A stretch of DNA of 55,918 bases, taken from the NCBI GenBank assembly GCA_016235165.1, contig JACRLX010000018.1, positions 1 through 55,918 of the forward strand, given 5' to 3'. The translations under genes were made by a program, and so were the position numbers. Below are positions 45,016 to 55,265 of this stretch, in pieces; positions within the stretch are counted from its first letter, which is position 1; every line of letters starts with the position of its first letter. This DNA comes from Rhodocyclales bacterium (GTDB lineage: Bacteria; Pseudomonadota; Gammaproteobacteria; Burkholderiales; Rhodocyclaceae). The notes beneath the pieces were generated by a model that did no database searches, was not told the origin of the DNA, and saw only the letters and a program-made list of their open reading frames with translations.

Positions 45016-46498
45016 GAGGCTCGGCAAACCCAAATCCGCCGGCAACCCCTTCGTCAGCTTCGAATACCCGAACTCGCTGTTCGGCGAGATTCTCGACTGG
45101 ATGCTGGCACCGCTGCTGCTGCTGTGGCCGATTTCGATCGCCGCCACCAACCACGTTGCCAGCTACCTCGCCAACCAGCCTTACGACCAGCACCTGGCCG
45201 ACAACGTGACCGCCATCGTGCGTCTGGTCAAGGTGGATGGCGGGCGCGTCACGGTCAATTTTCCGGCATCGGCCCGCACCGTTTTGCGCACCGACGAAAC
45301 GGATCTGCTGTTTTATCAGGTAGTGGCGCCCAATACACGCGTGATCCAGGGCGACCGCGAGATCCCCTGGCCACCAGTCCCGGGCCGGGTCGAGGCCGGC
45401 AAGGTATTGTTTCGCGACGATCGCATCGAAGGCGAGAACGTGCGCATCGCCTACGCCTTCATCCCCGTGCGGGAAGGCCAGCCGCCCGCCGTGGTCCAGG
45501 TGGCGGAAACCCTGAAAAAACGCGAAGCCCTCTCCAGCAGCATCATTTCCGGCGTCCTGCTACCCCAGTTCGCCATCATCCCGCTGGCGGTAATCCTGGT
45601 CTACATGGGTCTCAGTCGCGGCATCGCGCCGCTGCGCTTCCTCCAGCAACGCATCCACCGCCGCCGGCCCACCGACCTTTCGCCGATACCGGTGACCCGG
45701 GTGCCCGACGAGGTGCGCCCGCTGGTGGTGGCATTCAACCAGATGATGGAACGCCTGGAGGAAAACCTTCAGGCGCAACAACGCTTCATTGCACAAGCCG
45801 CGCACCAGATGCGCACGCCCTTGACCGGGCTCAAGACCCAGACCGAAATTGCCCTGTCGGAAACCAATCCGGAGCAGATGCGCCACGCGCTAAAGCTGAT
45901 CGCCGAAAGCACGGATCGCGCCGCGCATATGATCAACCAGCTGCTGATCCTGGCCCGCGCCGAGTCCAGCCACGAAAAGCTGCACCAGGTGGTACCGGTT
46001 AACCTCGATGCCCTGGCCCGCGAGGTCAGCTCGGAATGGGTGATGCGCGCGCTGGCCAAGGACATCGACCTCGGCTTCGAAACCTGCGGCGGCAAGCTGC
46101 TGATCGACGGCGTACCGCTGCTGTTGCGGGAATTGCTGACCAACCTGGTGGACAACGCCATCAAGTACACGCCGCGCGGCGGCCATGTCACGGTGCGTAC
46201 CCGGGCCACCGCTGCGGCCATCCTCGAAGTCGAGGACGATGGCATCGGCATCGCCCCCGATGAGCGCGAAAGTGTCTTCGAGCGCTTTTACCGGGTGCTC
46301 GGCACCGATGCCGAGGGCAGCGGCCTGGGTTTGCCCATCGCTGCCGAAATCGCCGAGTTGCACCGCGCAAAAATCGGGCTCGACATTGGAGCAGAAGGCC
46401 GCGGCTGCCTGTTTCGAGTGACTTTTTTGCGCCGCAGCGAAAACCTCCCGGGAGACGATTCGCATCGACCGAGTGCAGGAAACTTCCCGTTGGCCTGA
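45002..46498 (+). CDS. Sensor histidine kinase, TctE-like
   Basis: The 498-residue kinase has membrane helices at about 31-49 and 181-203 with a periplasmic TctE-type domain between. The phospho-His box AQAAHQMRTPL has His268. The ATPase boxes are LLTNLVDNAIKYTPRGGHVT (N), DDGIGIAPDE (G1), FERFYR (F) and GSGLGLPI (G2). It should phosphorylate the overlapping regulator in response to an organic-acid or acetate-related signal; this is an inference from the neighbouring symporter. Confidence 0.93.
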
Positions 46499-46657
46499 TA
46501 GCGACGGCACATGGTCTTGTAAGCTTCCCGTCAGCTTGTTTGGTCGACAATCCCTGTATCTTGGGGCAATTGGCCTTGGTGGATTTATCACCTTCGGCCT
46601 ATCCCGGGAGCAAAGGAGAGTGCGCAACACAGGGGGATCCCGGGGCGCATTCTGGAC

Positions 46658-46681
46658 GCGGCGGAAATCCGCTTCCGCCGC
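46658..46681 (+). other. Stem-loop before the symporter operon
   Basis: GCGGCGGAA, loop ATCCGC, TTCCGCCGC makes a 9-base-pair stem 25 bases before the small-subunit start and just before the ribosome site AGGAGGAG. It may modulate translation or processing. Confidence 0.4.
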
Positions 46682-46705
46682 AAAGCCAAACAGGAGGAGT
46701 GCTAC

Positions 46706-46969
46706 ATGCAACTCACGGAGAAGCACAAGGAGTATTGGAGCGTCAATCTGCGCATGACGTCCATATTGCTCGCAATATGGTTCGTCGCCACCTTTGTCAT
46801 GGGCTGGTATGCGCGCGAGCTCAACGAGATCGTCATTCTCGGCCCGCTCGGTTTCTACATGTCGGCCCAGGGCTCGCTGATCATCTACGTGTTGATCATC
46901 TGGTTCTATCAGCGCTACATGAATAACCTGGACAAGCAGTATGGCGTCCATGAAGGGGAGCTCGACTGA
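46706..46969 (+). CDS. DUF4212 sodium:solute symporter small subunit
   Basis: This 87-residue protein has two membrane helices (SILLAIWFVATFVMGWYARE and GFYMSAQGSLIIYVLIIWFY). It begins MQLTEKHKEYWSVNLR, as in the DUF4212 family that always precedes VC_2705-type symporters. The stop overlaps the start of the large subunit. Confidence 0.93.
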   Translation: MQLTEKHKEYWSVNLRMTSILLAIWFVATFVMGWYARELNEIVILGPLGFYMSAQGSLIIYVLIIWFYQRYMNNLDKQYGVHEGELD

Positions 46970-49074
46970 TGGCCACTCAAACCCAATCGCAATTCGCCGC
47001 CAGCCTGAAGCGTTACTACACGTTTTACACCGGCGGCTTCATCGCCTTCGTGGTTCTTGTCGGCATCCTCGAAATGCTCGGCGTGCCGAACAAGATCCTC
47101 GGCTACCTGTTCCTCTTCGCCACCATCATGCTGTATGCCGGCATCGGCTTCATGTCGAAGACGGCGGACGTCGGCGAGTACTACGTCGCCGGCCGGCGCG
47201 TACCTGCCTTCTTCAACGGCATGGCGACGGGCGCGGACTGGATGTCGGCAGCCAGCTTCATCGGCATGGCCGGTACCTTGTACCTGTCGGGCTATGACGG
47301 CCTCGCCTTCGTGCTCGGCTGGACCGGCGGCTACTGTCTGGTGGCCCTGCTGCTGGCGCCCTACCTGCGCAAGTTCGGCCAGTTCACGATTCCGGACTTC
47401 CTCGGCGCGCGCTTCGGTGGCCACCTGCCGCGCTTCATCGGCGTGATCGCGGCCATCGTCTGCTCCTTCACCTACGTGATTGCGCAGATCTACGGCGTCG
47501 GCCTGATCACCTCGCGCTTCACCGGCCTCGAGTTCCAGGTCGGCGTCTTCGTGGGTCTGGCCGGCATCCTGGTCTGCTCCTTCCTCGGCGGCATGAAGGC
47601 CGTGACCTGGACCCAGGTGGCGCAGTACATCATCCTGATCGTGGCCTACATGATCCCGGTGGTGTGGCTGTCGATGAAGAACACCGGCAATCCGATCCCG
47701 CAGATCGCCGCCTACAGCACCGCGCTGCCAGGTGTGACCGCCCTGGAAAAGCAGTTCAACGACAAGAACGATCCCAAGGGTGCCAAGGAAGAATCGGTAC
47801 GTGCCATCTTCCGCGAACGCGCTGCCGCTGCCACCGCCAAGCTGGCCGGTCTGGAAAAGGACGGCGCCGCCTTCCTCGCCACCGAAAAGCAGAAGCTGAC
47901 GGACAAGCTGGCGGCGCAGAAGGCGGAAGCCACGCCGGACGCCAAGGCGATCGAAGCCACCGAGAAGGCCATCAAGGACTTCCCGGCCGACGCCGCCGCG
48001 GCGAAGAAGGCCTGGACCGCCGAGAAGGGTGTCGGCGCCCGCGCCGCACCGGTACGGCCTCATGCCGAGGCCTTTGCCGCCAGCGGCAAGACACCTGAGG
48101 AGGTCGAGAAGAACCGCAACATCGCGAAGAAGAACTTCCTCGCCCTGATTGCGTGTCTGATGATCGGTACCGCCGCCCTGCCGCACATCCTGATGCGCTA
48201 CTACACCACGCCTTCGGTGCATGAGGCGCGCGTCTCGGTGTTCTGGTCGCTGTTCTTCATCTTCCTGCTCTACTTCACCGCGCCGGCGCTGGCGATCCTG
48301 GCCAAGTACGAGGTCTATAGCAACCTCGTCGGTTCCAGCTTTGCTTCGCTGCCGGCCTGGGTCAGCAACTGGGCCGCGGTGGACAAGACGCTGATGAACA
48401 TCGCCGACATCAACAAGGATGGCATCGTGCAGCTTGCCGAGATCGTCATCGGCGGCGACCTGATCGTGCTGGCCACGCCGGAAATCGCCGGCCTGCCCTA
48501 CGTAATCTCGGGTCTCGTCGCCGCCGGTGGCCTGGCCGCCGCGCTATCCACCGCCGACGGCCTGCTGCTGACCATCGCCAACGCGATGTCGCACGACCTG
48601 TACTACAAGATGATCGACCCGAACGCCTCGACGGTGCGCCGTCTGGCGGTGTCCAAGGGCCTGTTGCTCGTGGTGGCCTTGTGTGCCGCCTACGTCACCA
48701 GCCTGAAGCCGGGCGACATCCTGTTCCTGGTCGGTGCGGCCTTCTCGCTGGCGGCCTCGGGCTTTTTCCCGGCCTTGGTCTGTGGTGTGTTCTGGAAGCG
48801 CGCCAACTACCTCGGCGCGGTGCTCGGCATGTCGCTTGGTTTGGGTGTCTGTGCCTACTACATGTACATCACCTACCCCTTCTTCGGCGTCAATGCGCCG
48901 AAATGGTGGGACATCAACCCGATCTCTGCCGGCACCTTCGGCATTCCCGCCGGCTTCCTCGGCGTGATAATCGGCAGCCTGATCTCCCCGGCACCGAGCA
49001 AGGAGATCCAGGAGCTGGTCGACCATGTGCGCTATCCGAGCCTGGAAGGCGACATCGACACCAAGGGTGCCTGA
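46969..49074 (+). CDS. Sodium:solute symporter large subunit (acetate/organic acid, VC_2705-like)
   Basis: The 701-residue transporter has the SSS fold, with motifs such as GADWMSAASFIGMAGTLYLS and ALSTADGLLLTIANAMSHDL. It carries a soluble insert at about residues 259-385 that is Lys/Glu/Ala-rich and coiled-coil-like (LEKQFNDKNDPKGAKEESVR and on). At 480-491, DINKDGIVQLAE is a canonical EF-hand-like calcium loop. Substrate is probably a small monocarboxylate such as acetate, controlled by the upstream TctDE-like pair. Confidence 0.9.
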   Translation: MATQTQSQFAASLKRYYTFYTGGFIAFVVLVGILEMLGVPNKILGYLFLFATIMLYAGIGFMSKTADVGEYYVAGRRVPAFFNGMATGADWMSAASFIGMAGTLYLSGYDGLAFVLGWTGGYCLVALLLAPYLRKFGQFTIPDFLGARFGGHLPRFIGVIAAIVCSFTYVIAQIYGVGLITSRFTGLEFQVGVFVGLAGILVCSFLGGMKAVTWTQVAQYIILIVAYMIPVVWLSMKNTGNPIPQIAAYSTALPGVTALEKQFNDKNDPKGAKEESVRAIFRERAAAATAKLAGLEKDGAAFLATEKQKLTDKLAAQKAEATPDAKAIEATEKAIKDFPADAAAAKKAWTAEKGVGARAAPVRPHAEAFAASGKTPEEVEKNRNIAKKNFLALIACLMIGTAALPHILMRYYTTPSVHEARVSVFWSLFFIFLLYFTAPALAILAKYEVYSNLVGSSFASLPAWVSNWAAVDKTLMNIADINKDGIVQLAEIVIGGDLIVLATPEIAGLPYVISGLVAAGGLAAALSTADGLLLTIANAMSHDLYYKMIDPNASTVRRLAVSKGLLLVVALCAAYVTSLKPGDILFLVGAAFSLAASGFFPALVCGVFWKRANYLGAVLGMSLGLGVCAYYMYITYPFFGVNAPKWWDINPISAGTFGIPAGFLGVIIGSLISPAPSKEIQELVDHVRYPSLEGDIDTKGA

Positions 49075-49133
49075 TACAAGATTGTAGGAGGAGGAGGAGG
49101 GACATAAGGGGTCGCACCCCAGCCCTCATTGCA

Positions 49134-49162
49134 CGGCCCCGGTAATCCGGGGCCGTTTTTTT
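49134..49162 (+). terminator. Terminator of the symporter operon
   Basis: CGGCCCCGG, loop TAAT, CCGGGGCCG and a TTTTTTT run form a strong intrinsic terminator about 60 bases after the stop. Confidence 0.93.
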
Positions 49163-49181
49163 ATCCGCAAATCGCCGTATT

Positions 49182-49196
49182 GCCAGCGCCGACTTT
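49182..49196 (-). repeat. 15-base motif, copy 8 (exact, minus strand)
   Basis: The exact reverse complement of AAAGTCGGCGCTGGC lies just after the terminator and before the TPR gene end. This intergenic position mirrors the copy at 6854. Confidence 0.65.
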
Positions 49197-49215
49197 CAGC
49201 GCGACGGCTGTTCAC

Positions 49216-49806
49216 TCAAAAGGGCAATTCCGGAATGTACGTCATCAGGTCGGAGCGCGCCGCGTCCTGCACCAGCTTTTTCGCCCGCTTGGGCTCGAAA
49301 TCGACCAGGCGCTTGACCACCCGCTTCACTTGGTCGGGCTGGTTGGCGTGGTGGTAGGCCATGCCCAGCTGGTACCAGCCTTCGCCGTTCATCGGCTGCA
49401 ACTCGACGGATTTCTCGATTGCTGCCGCCGCCTCGGCGTGCTCGCCAAGCCGCGCATGCGCCAGGCCCATGCCATACCAGGCGCGGTCGAGTGTCGGCAT
49501 CAGGCGCACCGCTTCGGCAAACGCCGCGATCGCATCACGCGAACGGCCCGCCCGCTCCCGCACGAAACCAAGGTTGAACCAGTTGGGGGCATCGTCGGGC
49601 GTCAGTTCCAGCGCCACCACGAACCATTTGTCAGCGACCTCGAAGCGCTGCTTGTTGGCGGCGATCGCGGCGAGGTGTCGCGCCGATTTCACGTCCCTCG
49701 GATCGACGTGGAAGGCGTGGCTAAACGCCTCGAAGGCACTATCTTCGCGGTCGAAGAAATGAAACAGCCAGCCGCGGGCATAATGCCGCCAATGCTCGTA
49801 ATTCAT
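49216..49806 (-). CDS. TPR-repeat protein
   Basis: The 196-residue soluble protein has about four tetratricopeptide repeats, for example NWFNLGFVRERAGRSRDAIA, AWYGMGLAHARLGEHAEAAA and GWYQLGMAYHHANQPDQVKR. They form a protein-protein interaction scaffold. No partner is evident. It is convergent with the symporter operon. Confidence 0.87.
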   Translation of the reverse strand: MNYEHWRHYARGWLFHFFDREDSAFEAFSHAFHVDPRDVKSARHLAAIAANKQRFEVADKWFVVALELTPDDAPNWFNLGFVRERAGRSRDAIAAFAEAVRLMPTLDRAWYGMGLAHARLGEHAEAAAAIEKSVELQPMNGEGWYQLGMAYHHANQPDQVKRVVKRLVDFEPKRAKKLVQDAARSDLMTYIPELPF

Positions 49807-49844
49807 AAGAATAACCAGGCCGAATTTGGAGGACGAAACATACC

Positions 49845-50150
49845 ATGAGCCACCCCGAACTGTTGATTCTCGGCGTGCTGCGCGCGCTGGTGGAAGTCGC
49901 GCTGCTGTTCCTGCTCGGCCAGGGCCTGCTGGCGATGCTGGCCGGCGGCCGGCGGCATACCAATACCATTTACAAGCTGTTCGTGCTGGTCACCTCGCCG
50001 GTGATCAAGATCGTGCGCAGGATCTCGCCGCCGCAGATCATCGACAAGCACCTGCCATTCGTCGCCTTTTTCGTCCTCTTCTGGTGCTGGATCGGCCTCG
50101 CCTGGCTCAAGCGCATGTACTGCGAAGCCAACATGCTGCAATGTTTCTGA
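49845..50150 (+). CDS. Small membrane protein, unknown
   Basis: The 101-residue protein has two hydrophobic helices (VLRALVEVALLFLLGQGLLA and LPFVAFFVLFWCWIGLAWLK) joined by a basic loop. A GGAGGA site precedes the ATG. It lies 36 bases before the kinase gene and may be co-transcribed with it. Confidence 0.7.
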   Translation: MSHPELLILGVLRALVEVALLFLLGQGLLAMLAGGRRHTNTIYKLFVLVTSPVIKIVRRISPPQIIDKHLPFVAFFVLFWCWIGLAWLKRMYCEANMLQCF

Positions 50151-50185
50151 ACCTGCCGGGCTGCCGCTGAGCGAAACCGGGCGCC

Positions 50186-52114
50186 GTGAAGACATCCTTC
50201 GATCGCGCCCGCCTGGTCCTGCTGGGTCTCTTGCTGGCCCTGCTCGGCATTGGCTTGTGGGCCTACCACGGCGTCGGCAGTTCGCTGCGCGAGATACGTG
50301 CCACCGGCCTCGCCACCCTGCTCAACACCCAGGTCGGGACGCTGGAGCAATGGGTGGCGGAACGCCGCCACGAGGCGGAACAGCTCGCCACCGACGAGGA
50401 ACTTGGTCCCCAAGTGCAAGGCCTGGCTCTCGGTCGTGGCGGCGACCCCATCCGGATCACGCGTGCCGTGCTGGATCGGGCGGCGTCGATCGGCATTACT
50501 GCCGTTCTGTTGGTTGCCCCGGACGGCCGCATCCTGGCCGCCAGCGAAACCGAACGCATGGGCAGCCGAGTCAGCGCCGATTTTCAGGCGCACATGGCGG
50601 CCGCGCTGCGCGGAGCATCGGTATTCGTGCGGCCCAATCTCGGCGCCGGCCGAACGCCCGGCCGCGCCTGGATGGCAACCCCCGTCCGGATAGCGGGCGG
50701 CAAGGTGGTCGCCGTGCTGGCGCTCGGATCGCCGCTGGCCAAGGGTTTTGGCGATCTGTTCTCCGCCGCCCGGCCTGGGCAGAGCGGCGAAGCGCTGGCC
50801 TTCGATGCCGAAGGCTGGCTGTTGTCGCCCAGCCGCAATGCGCTTGAACTCGAACAGCGCGGCCTTGCCCCGCGCCTGCAACTGCCTGCCAGCGAACAGG
50901 CCACGCTGCTGGCGCAACAAGCCGTGGCCGCCATGGCCAAGGGAGGCCATGGCCTGCTGTTGAACCCCTATCCAGGCTACCTTGGACGCGACGTGATCGG
51001 CGCCTGGCGCTGGCTGCACGAACTCGGCATCGGCGTGGCGATCGAGATCGAAGCCAGCGAAGCCTACGCGCCATTGTTTTACCTCCAGGCCGGCTTTATC
51101 GTCGTGCTCTTGCTTCTGTTCGCCGTCTGGCTGGCGGGCTTTCTGGCCCCGGGCTCGCTTGCCGCGCTGCTGCGCCGGGAAAGCCAAAAGCAGATGGGCC
51201 CCTACCGCCTGCTGCGGCAGATCGGCGAAGGTGCCATCAGCAATGTTTACCTGGCACAGCACCGCATGCTCAAGCGCCCGGCGGCAGTCAAGGTACTCAA
51301 GCAACAGGCCACCACCGAGGAGTGGACCGCGCGCTTCCAGCGCGAGGTACAGCTTTCCAGCAGCCTGCACCACCCCAACACGATTTCCATCTACGACTAC
51401 GGCACCGGACCCGGTGGGGAATTCTGGTATGCCATGGAATACCTGGAAGGGCTCTCGCTGTCCGACCTCGTCGAACGCTACGGGCCGGTGCCGCCGTCAC
51501 GCACCGCCCACATCCTGCGTCAGGCCTGCGCCTCGCTCTGGGAAGCGCACTCCTGCGGACTGGTGCATCGCGACATCAAACCGCAGAACCTCATGCTCTG
51601 CGACATTCGCGGCGAGCGCGACGTGGTCAAGGTGCTCGACTTCGGCCTGGTCAAGCAGATCGGCGGCGAAGACACTCGCGACTTGACGGCGCACATGCGC
51701 ATCCTCGGCACCCCGCTCTACATGTCGCCCGAGCGCATCCGCAACCCGGCCGACGCCGATGCCCGCGCCGACATTTACGCGCTCGGCGCGGTGGGCTTCT
51801 TCCTGCTTACCGGCAAGCGCTTGTTCGAAACCGAAACCGAGCACGACCTGACCTACCACGTGCTGCACGAAACGCCGCGCCTGGCCTCGGAATGCTCGCC
51901 CTTCGCCGTGCCCGTCGAGCTGGACGCATTGATCGGCCGTTGCCTGGAAAAAGAAGCCGCCAAGCGGCCGCAAACCATCGCCGAGATGGCCAGCGCGCTG
52001 GACGGCGTATTGGTGCACCAACCCTGGCGGCGCGACCAGATCGAGGCCTGGTGGCAACAGAACTGGGTGGCGGAAACCGATCCGGGGCGGCGCTTTACCG
52101 CTCCCACCAAGTAA
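50186..52114 (+). CDS. Membrane Ser/Thr protein kinase with extracytoplasmic sensor domain
   Basis: This 642-residue protein has an unusual order: N-terminal membrane helix (about 8-28), a periplasmic Cache-like sensor (about 30-295), a second helix (about 297-325) and a C-terminal Hanks kinase (337-600). Kinase elements are visible: IGEGAISNVYLAQ glycine loop, K369 in AAVKVLK, HRDIKPQN with D463, DFGLV with D485 and the activation segment LGTPLYMSPERI. Most bacterial PknB-type kinases are the other way round. It begins with GTG. Confidence 0.88.
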   Translation: MKTSFDRARLVLLGLLLALLGIGLWAYHGVGSSLREIRATGLATLLNTQVGTLEQWVAERRHEAEQLATDEELGPQVQGLALGRGGDPIRITRAVLDRAASIGITAVLLVAPDGRILAASETERMGSRVSADFQAHMAAALRGASVFVRPNLGAGRTPGRAWMATPVRIAGGKVVAVLALGSPLAKGFGDLFSAARPGQSGEALAFDAEGWLLSPSRNALELEQRGLAPRLQLPASEQATLLAQQAVAAMAKGGHGLLLNPYPGYLGRDVIGAWRWLHELGIGVAIEIEASEAYAPLFYLQAGFIVVLLLLFAVWLAGFLAPGSLAALLRRESQKQMGPYRLLRQIGEGAISNVYLAQHRMLKRPAAVKVLKQQATTEEWTARFQREVQLSSSLHHPNTISIYDYGTGPGGEFWYAMEYLEGLSLSDLVERYGPVPPSRTAHILRQACASLWEAHSCGLVHRDIKPQNLMLCDIRGERDVVKVLDFGLVKQIGGEDTRDLTAHMRILGTPLYMSPERIRNPADADARADIYALGAVGFFLLTGKRLFETETEHDLTYHVLHETPRLASECSPFAVPVELDALIGRCLEKEAAKRPQTIAEMASALDGVLVHQPWRRDQIEAWWQQNWVAETDPGRRFTAPTK

Positions 52115-52143
52115 AAACGGCCCCCGTTGCCGGGGGCCGTTTC
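52115..52143. terminator. Convergent terminator between the kinase gene and actP
   Basis: AAACGGCCCCCG, loop TTGC, CGGGGGCCGTTT is symmetrical and can stop transcription from both sides. Confidence 0.85.
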
Positions 52144-52166
52144 CTTTACTGCTATGACGCTGTTGC

Positions 52167-53852
52167 TCAGTGGCCGGAGGCACCCGAAGCACCAACACCG
52201 GTTTCCGAGCGGATCAGCTGGGCCGGGAACGCGGCGCGTTCCTTGGCGGCTTGCGCGCTCTTGTCCATCAGCGAGACCAGCCAGATCACCACGAAGGCCG
52301 CGGTCATCGAAAAGATCGCCGGCGAGGCGTAGGGGAACATCGCCGTGCCCTTGGGGTTGCCCAGGGAGGCTTCCCACACCGCGGGCGACATGATGGTCAG
52401 CGACACGGAGAGGATCAGGCCGACGAAACCACCGGCAACCGCACCCTTGGTGGTGCAATCCTTCCACAGCACGGACATGAACAGCACCGGGAAGTTGGCC
52501 GAGCAGGCGACGGCGAAGGCCAGCATCACCATGAACGCCACGTTCTGCTTCTCGAACACCACGCCCAGCACCACGGCGAAGATGCCGAGGAAGACGGTGG
52601 TGATCTTGGACACGCGCAGTTCGGTGGCCTGATCGACATTGCCATGACGCCACACCGAGGCGTAGAGGTCGTGCGACACGGCGGAAGCGCCGGACAGCGT
52701 CAGACCCGCCACCACCGCCAGGATCGTGGCGAAGGCCACGGCGGAGATGAAGCCGAGGAAGATGTCGCCGCCGACCGCGCCGGCCAGATGCACCGCCGGC
52801 ATGTTGCCGCCGCCCTTCAAGCCCTTGGCGATTTCGCCGCCGACGTAATAGTCCGCCGGGTTGGGGATCAGGTTGGTGATGGCGCCGAAGCCGATGATGA
52901 AGGTCAGGATGTAGAAGTAGCCGATCCAGGTCGTGGCCCAGGCCACCGACTTGCGGGCTTCCTTGGCGTTGGGCACGGTGAAGAAGCGCATCAGGATATG
53001 TGGCAGGCCGGCGGTGCCGAACATCAGCGCCATGCCGACCGACACGGCCGAGACCGGATCGTTGATCAACGCGCCCGGACCCATGATCGCGTCCTTCTTG
53101 CTATGCACCTCGACCGCGCGGGCAGCCAGCGACTCGAAGTTGAAGCCGAACTGGACCATCACCATCAGCGCCATGAAAGTCGCGCCGACCAGCAGCATCA
53201 CCGCCTTGATGATCTGCACCCAGGTAGTGGCCGTCATGCCGCCGAACAGCACGTACATCATCATGATGACGCCGACCAGGATCACCGCGACCATGTAGTC
53301 GAGGCCGAACAGCAGCTTGATCAGCTGGCCGGCACCCACCATCTGGGCGATCAGGTAGAAGGCCACCACGACCAGCGAGCCGGTCGCCGCGAAAGTGCGG
53401 ATCGGGCCTGCATCGAAGCGGTAGCCGGCGACGTCGGCGAAGGTGAACTTGCCGAGGTTGCGCAGGCGCTCCGCCATCAGGAAGGTGATCACGGGCCAGC
53501 CGACCAGCCAGCCGATCGAGAAGATCAGGCCGTCGAAACCGGAAGCGAACACCAGGCCGGAAATACCGAGGAAGGAGGCCGCCGACATGTAGTCGCCGGC
53601 GATCGCCAGGCCGTTCTGGAAGCCGGTAATGCCACCGCCCGCAGTGTAGAAGTCGGCCGCGGTCTTGGTCTTGGAAGCCGCCCACTTGGTGATCCACATG
53701 GTGATGCCGACGAAGATGGCGAACATCACGATGGCGGTCCAGTTGGTCGCCTGCTTCTGTGCCTGGCCGAGGTCGGCGCCGGCCGCCAGGGCCGTACCCG
53801 CCGCGGCGAGGAGGCCGGCGGCGACGAGGATTTGCTTGAGTTGCTTGCTCAC
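52167..53852 (-). CDS. actP: Cation/acetate symporter ActP
   Basis: The 561-residue sodium:acetate symporter has a cleavable-like N-terminal hydrophobic leader ([20 protein letters not shown]) and the SSS family motifs [20 protein letters not shown] and [20 protein letters not shown]. It begins at a GTG that overlaps the DUF485 gene stop (GTGA), the usual YjcH-ActP pairing. Confidence 0.94.
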   Translation of the reverse strand: MSKQLKQILVAAGLLAAAGTALAAGADLGQAQKQATNWTAIVMFAIFVGITMWITKWAASKTKTAADFYTAGGGITGFQNGLAIAGDYMSAASFLGISGLVFASGFDGLIFSIGWLVGWPVITFLMAERLRNLGKFTFADVAGYRFDAGPIRTFAATGSLVVVAFYLIAQMVGAGQLIKLLFGLDYMVAVILVGVIMMMYVLFGGMTATTWVQIIKAVMLLVGATFMALMVMVQFGFNFESLAARAVEVHSKKDAIMGPGALINDPVSAVSVGMALMFGTAGLPHILMRFFTVPNAKEARKSVAWATTWIGYFYILTFIIGFGAITNLIPNPADYYVGGEIAKGLKGGGNMPAVHLAGAVGGDIFLGFISAVAFATILAVVAGLTLSGASAVSHDLYASVWRHGNVDQATELRVSKITTVFLGIFAVVLGVVFEKQNVAFMVMLAFAVACSANFPVLFMSVLWKDCTTKGAVAGGFVGLILSVSLTIMSPAVWEASLGNPKGTAMFPYASPAIFSMTAAFVVIWLVSLMDKSAQAAKERAAFPAQLIRSETGVGASGASGH

Positions 53853-54163
53853 TTGGAGGCCTCCTTGACGATTGCGTCCTTGGTCGCGTCGAATTCGGTG
53901 TTGGCGCGGCGGACGTAGATCCAGGTGATGACGATGGTGAAAACCAGCACGCCGATGCCCATCGGGATGCCGATGGAAATGACGCCGCCCGCGGACATCT
54001 TCTGGGCGAGGAAGGGCTTGTTGAAGGCGATCAGCAGGATGTAGCCGAAGTACACGATCATCATGAGCATGGTCATGATGTTCGAGTACACGTTCCGGGT
54101 GCTGACGAACTGCTGGAACTTCGGATTACTGGTAATCCGCGCGACGACGTCGTCTTGACTCAT
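53849..54163 (-). CDS. DUF485 (YjcH-like) membrane protein
   Basis: The 104-residue protein has two membrane helices ([20 protein letters not shown] and [20 protein letters not shown]) and a C-terminus EASK. The ATG at 54163 follows GGAGGACAACA. DUF485 genes accompany actP almost always; a small accessory subunit role is likely. Confidence 0.93.
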   Translation of the reverse strand: MSQDDVVARITSNPKFQQFVSTRNVYSNIMTMLMMIVYFGYILLIAFNKPFLAQKMSAGGVISIGIPMGIGVLVFTIVITWIYVRRANTEFDATKDAIVKEASK

Positions 54164-54312
54164 TGTTGTCCTCCGGAGGTGAGAGGGATTATTGAAATAG
54201 GAATGGGTGGTAGTGCAACACAACATGCTACGCGGATGCTCTTACATAGGACTTACGCAGGGCGTAAGCAAGGCGTCAGGCACAGTCAGCCGTTCGAAGC
54301 TCCGCAAGTGCT

Positions 54313-54341
54313 TTGACGCCGCCGCACCGACCGCCTATAAT
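54313..54341 (+). promoter_or_regulatory. Sigma-70 promoter of tRNA-Phe
   Basis: TTGACG (54313-54318) and TATAAT (54336-54341) with a 17-base spacer lie 13 bases before the tRNA. This is close to the ideal consensus. Confidence 0.9.
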
Positions 54342-54354
54342 CCGCGTCCTTCGT

Positions 54355-54430
<76 letters not shown>

Positions 54431-54438
54431 AAATTCAA

Positions 54439-54466
54439 CGCCCAACCCTTCTCGGTTGGGCGTTTT
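54439..54466 (+). terminator. Terminator of tRNA-Phe
   Basis: CGCCCAACC, a short loop CTTCTC, GGTTGGGCG and TTTT form a clear intrinsic terminator eight bases after the tRNA. The 265 bases that follow, up to 54731, hold no gene that I can support. Confidence 0.9.
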
Positions 54467-54731
54467 CCTTTGCGGGTTCCGCACACCACGCGGGCTTCCG
54501 GGCCGTTCTGCGTGTGCCGACCGTCGCGGGCACGGGCGGCATGACCCGCCCGGTTCGCCCCTGTTCCGCCCTCTCTTCTCTCGAAACCTGCGCCAACCTT
54601 GAGGCTGTGGCACACGCAGTCAGTGTTGTTCATCAAACACTTGTGCGCGTGCCATCGGGAGCGGTTTACTTGCGTGTTTGCACGAGCAGAGTCGTGCATC
54701 AACCCGCAAGTTGGCGAGGCCAGCCCCAGAG

Positions 54732-54962
54732 TCATCCCTTGGGCGGGAACGGGTCGTTGCCGTAGCTGTTGCGCTCACGGATCTGCCCGTCTCGTCCCTG
54801 GATGAGCAACTCACTCTGTTGGTTGACGGCGATGCCCCTTGCGCGGCCAATCGCCTCTCGCTGCGTATCATGGATCGATGTGATGCGTTCGTTACCTTCT
54901 CCGCGCACACCCCACTGATCACCGCCATTGATGGGTACAACCCATTGGTTCTTTCCGGTCAT
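54732..54962 (-). CDS. DUF2188 family protein
   Basis: This 76-residue protein has the DUF2188 pattern QWVVPINGGDQWGVRGEGN, with AIGRARGIAVNQQSELLIQG and the end RDGQIRERNSYGNDPFPPKG. GGAG lies ten bases before its ATG. Function unknown; such genes are common on mobile or accessory DNA. Confidence 0.88.
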   Translation of the reverse strand: MTGKNQWVVPINGGDQWGVRGEGNERITSIHDTQREAIGRARGIAVNQQSELLIQGRDGQIRERNSYGNDPFPPKG

Positions 54963-55075
54963 GTCAAATACTCCAAGAGATGAAAAAAAGTGCAGGCTCT
55001 GAAGTCCGCGCGAGCCTGGGCGCTTCGGGTATCGGGCTTATGCCATAGAGATCTCCTTTCTTGATATCTGGGGGA

Positions 55076-55249
55076 TCACGCCAATGCACCTGCTGCACAT
55101 GGCATCGAGTACAACCCTGCACGTTGCTGCGTGACCACTAGCGCACGGTAGGCCGCGTGCTGCGCCGCAGGCTCCGGCTTGCCCTTGTCCTTCGACTTGA
55201 TCTTGAACAGGTCGCTCGGCTTTGCGCTGTCCAGGTCCGCGCGCCGCAT
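55076..55249 (-). other. Short reading frame beside the recombinase remnant
   Basis: From an ATG at 55249 a 57-residue frame reads RADLDSAKPSDLFKIKSKDK and ends AGALA. No family is recognised. A good ribosome site AAGGAGATCTCT further left is followed by ATG GCA TAA, the stump of another gene. The stretch 54963-55265 is therefore gene debris. Confidence 0.35.
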
Positions 55250-55265
55250 TATCCGTTCCGCCGTT

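Noticed and set aside
49084..49102. GGAGGAGGAGGAGG purine run after the symporter stop
   Set aside because: It resembles repeated ribosome sites but no start codon with a credible frame follows; treated as simple sequence before the terminator.
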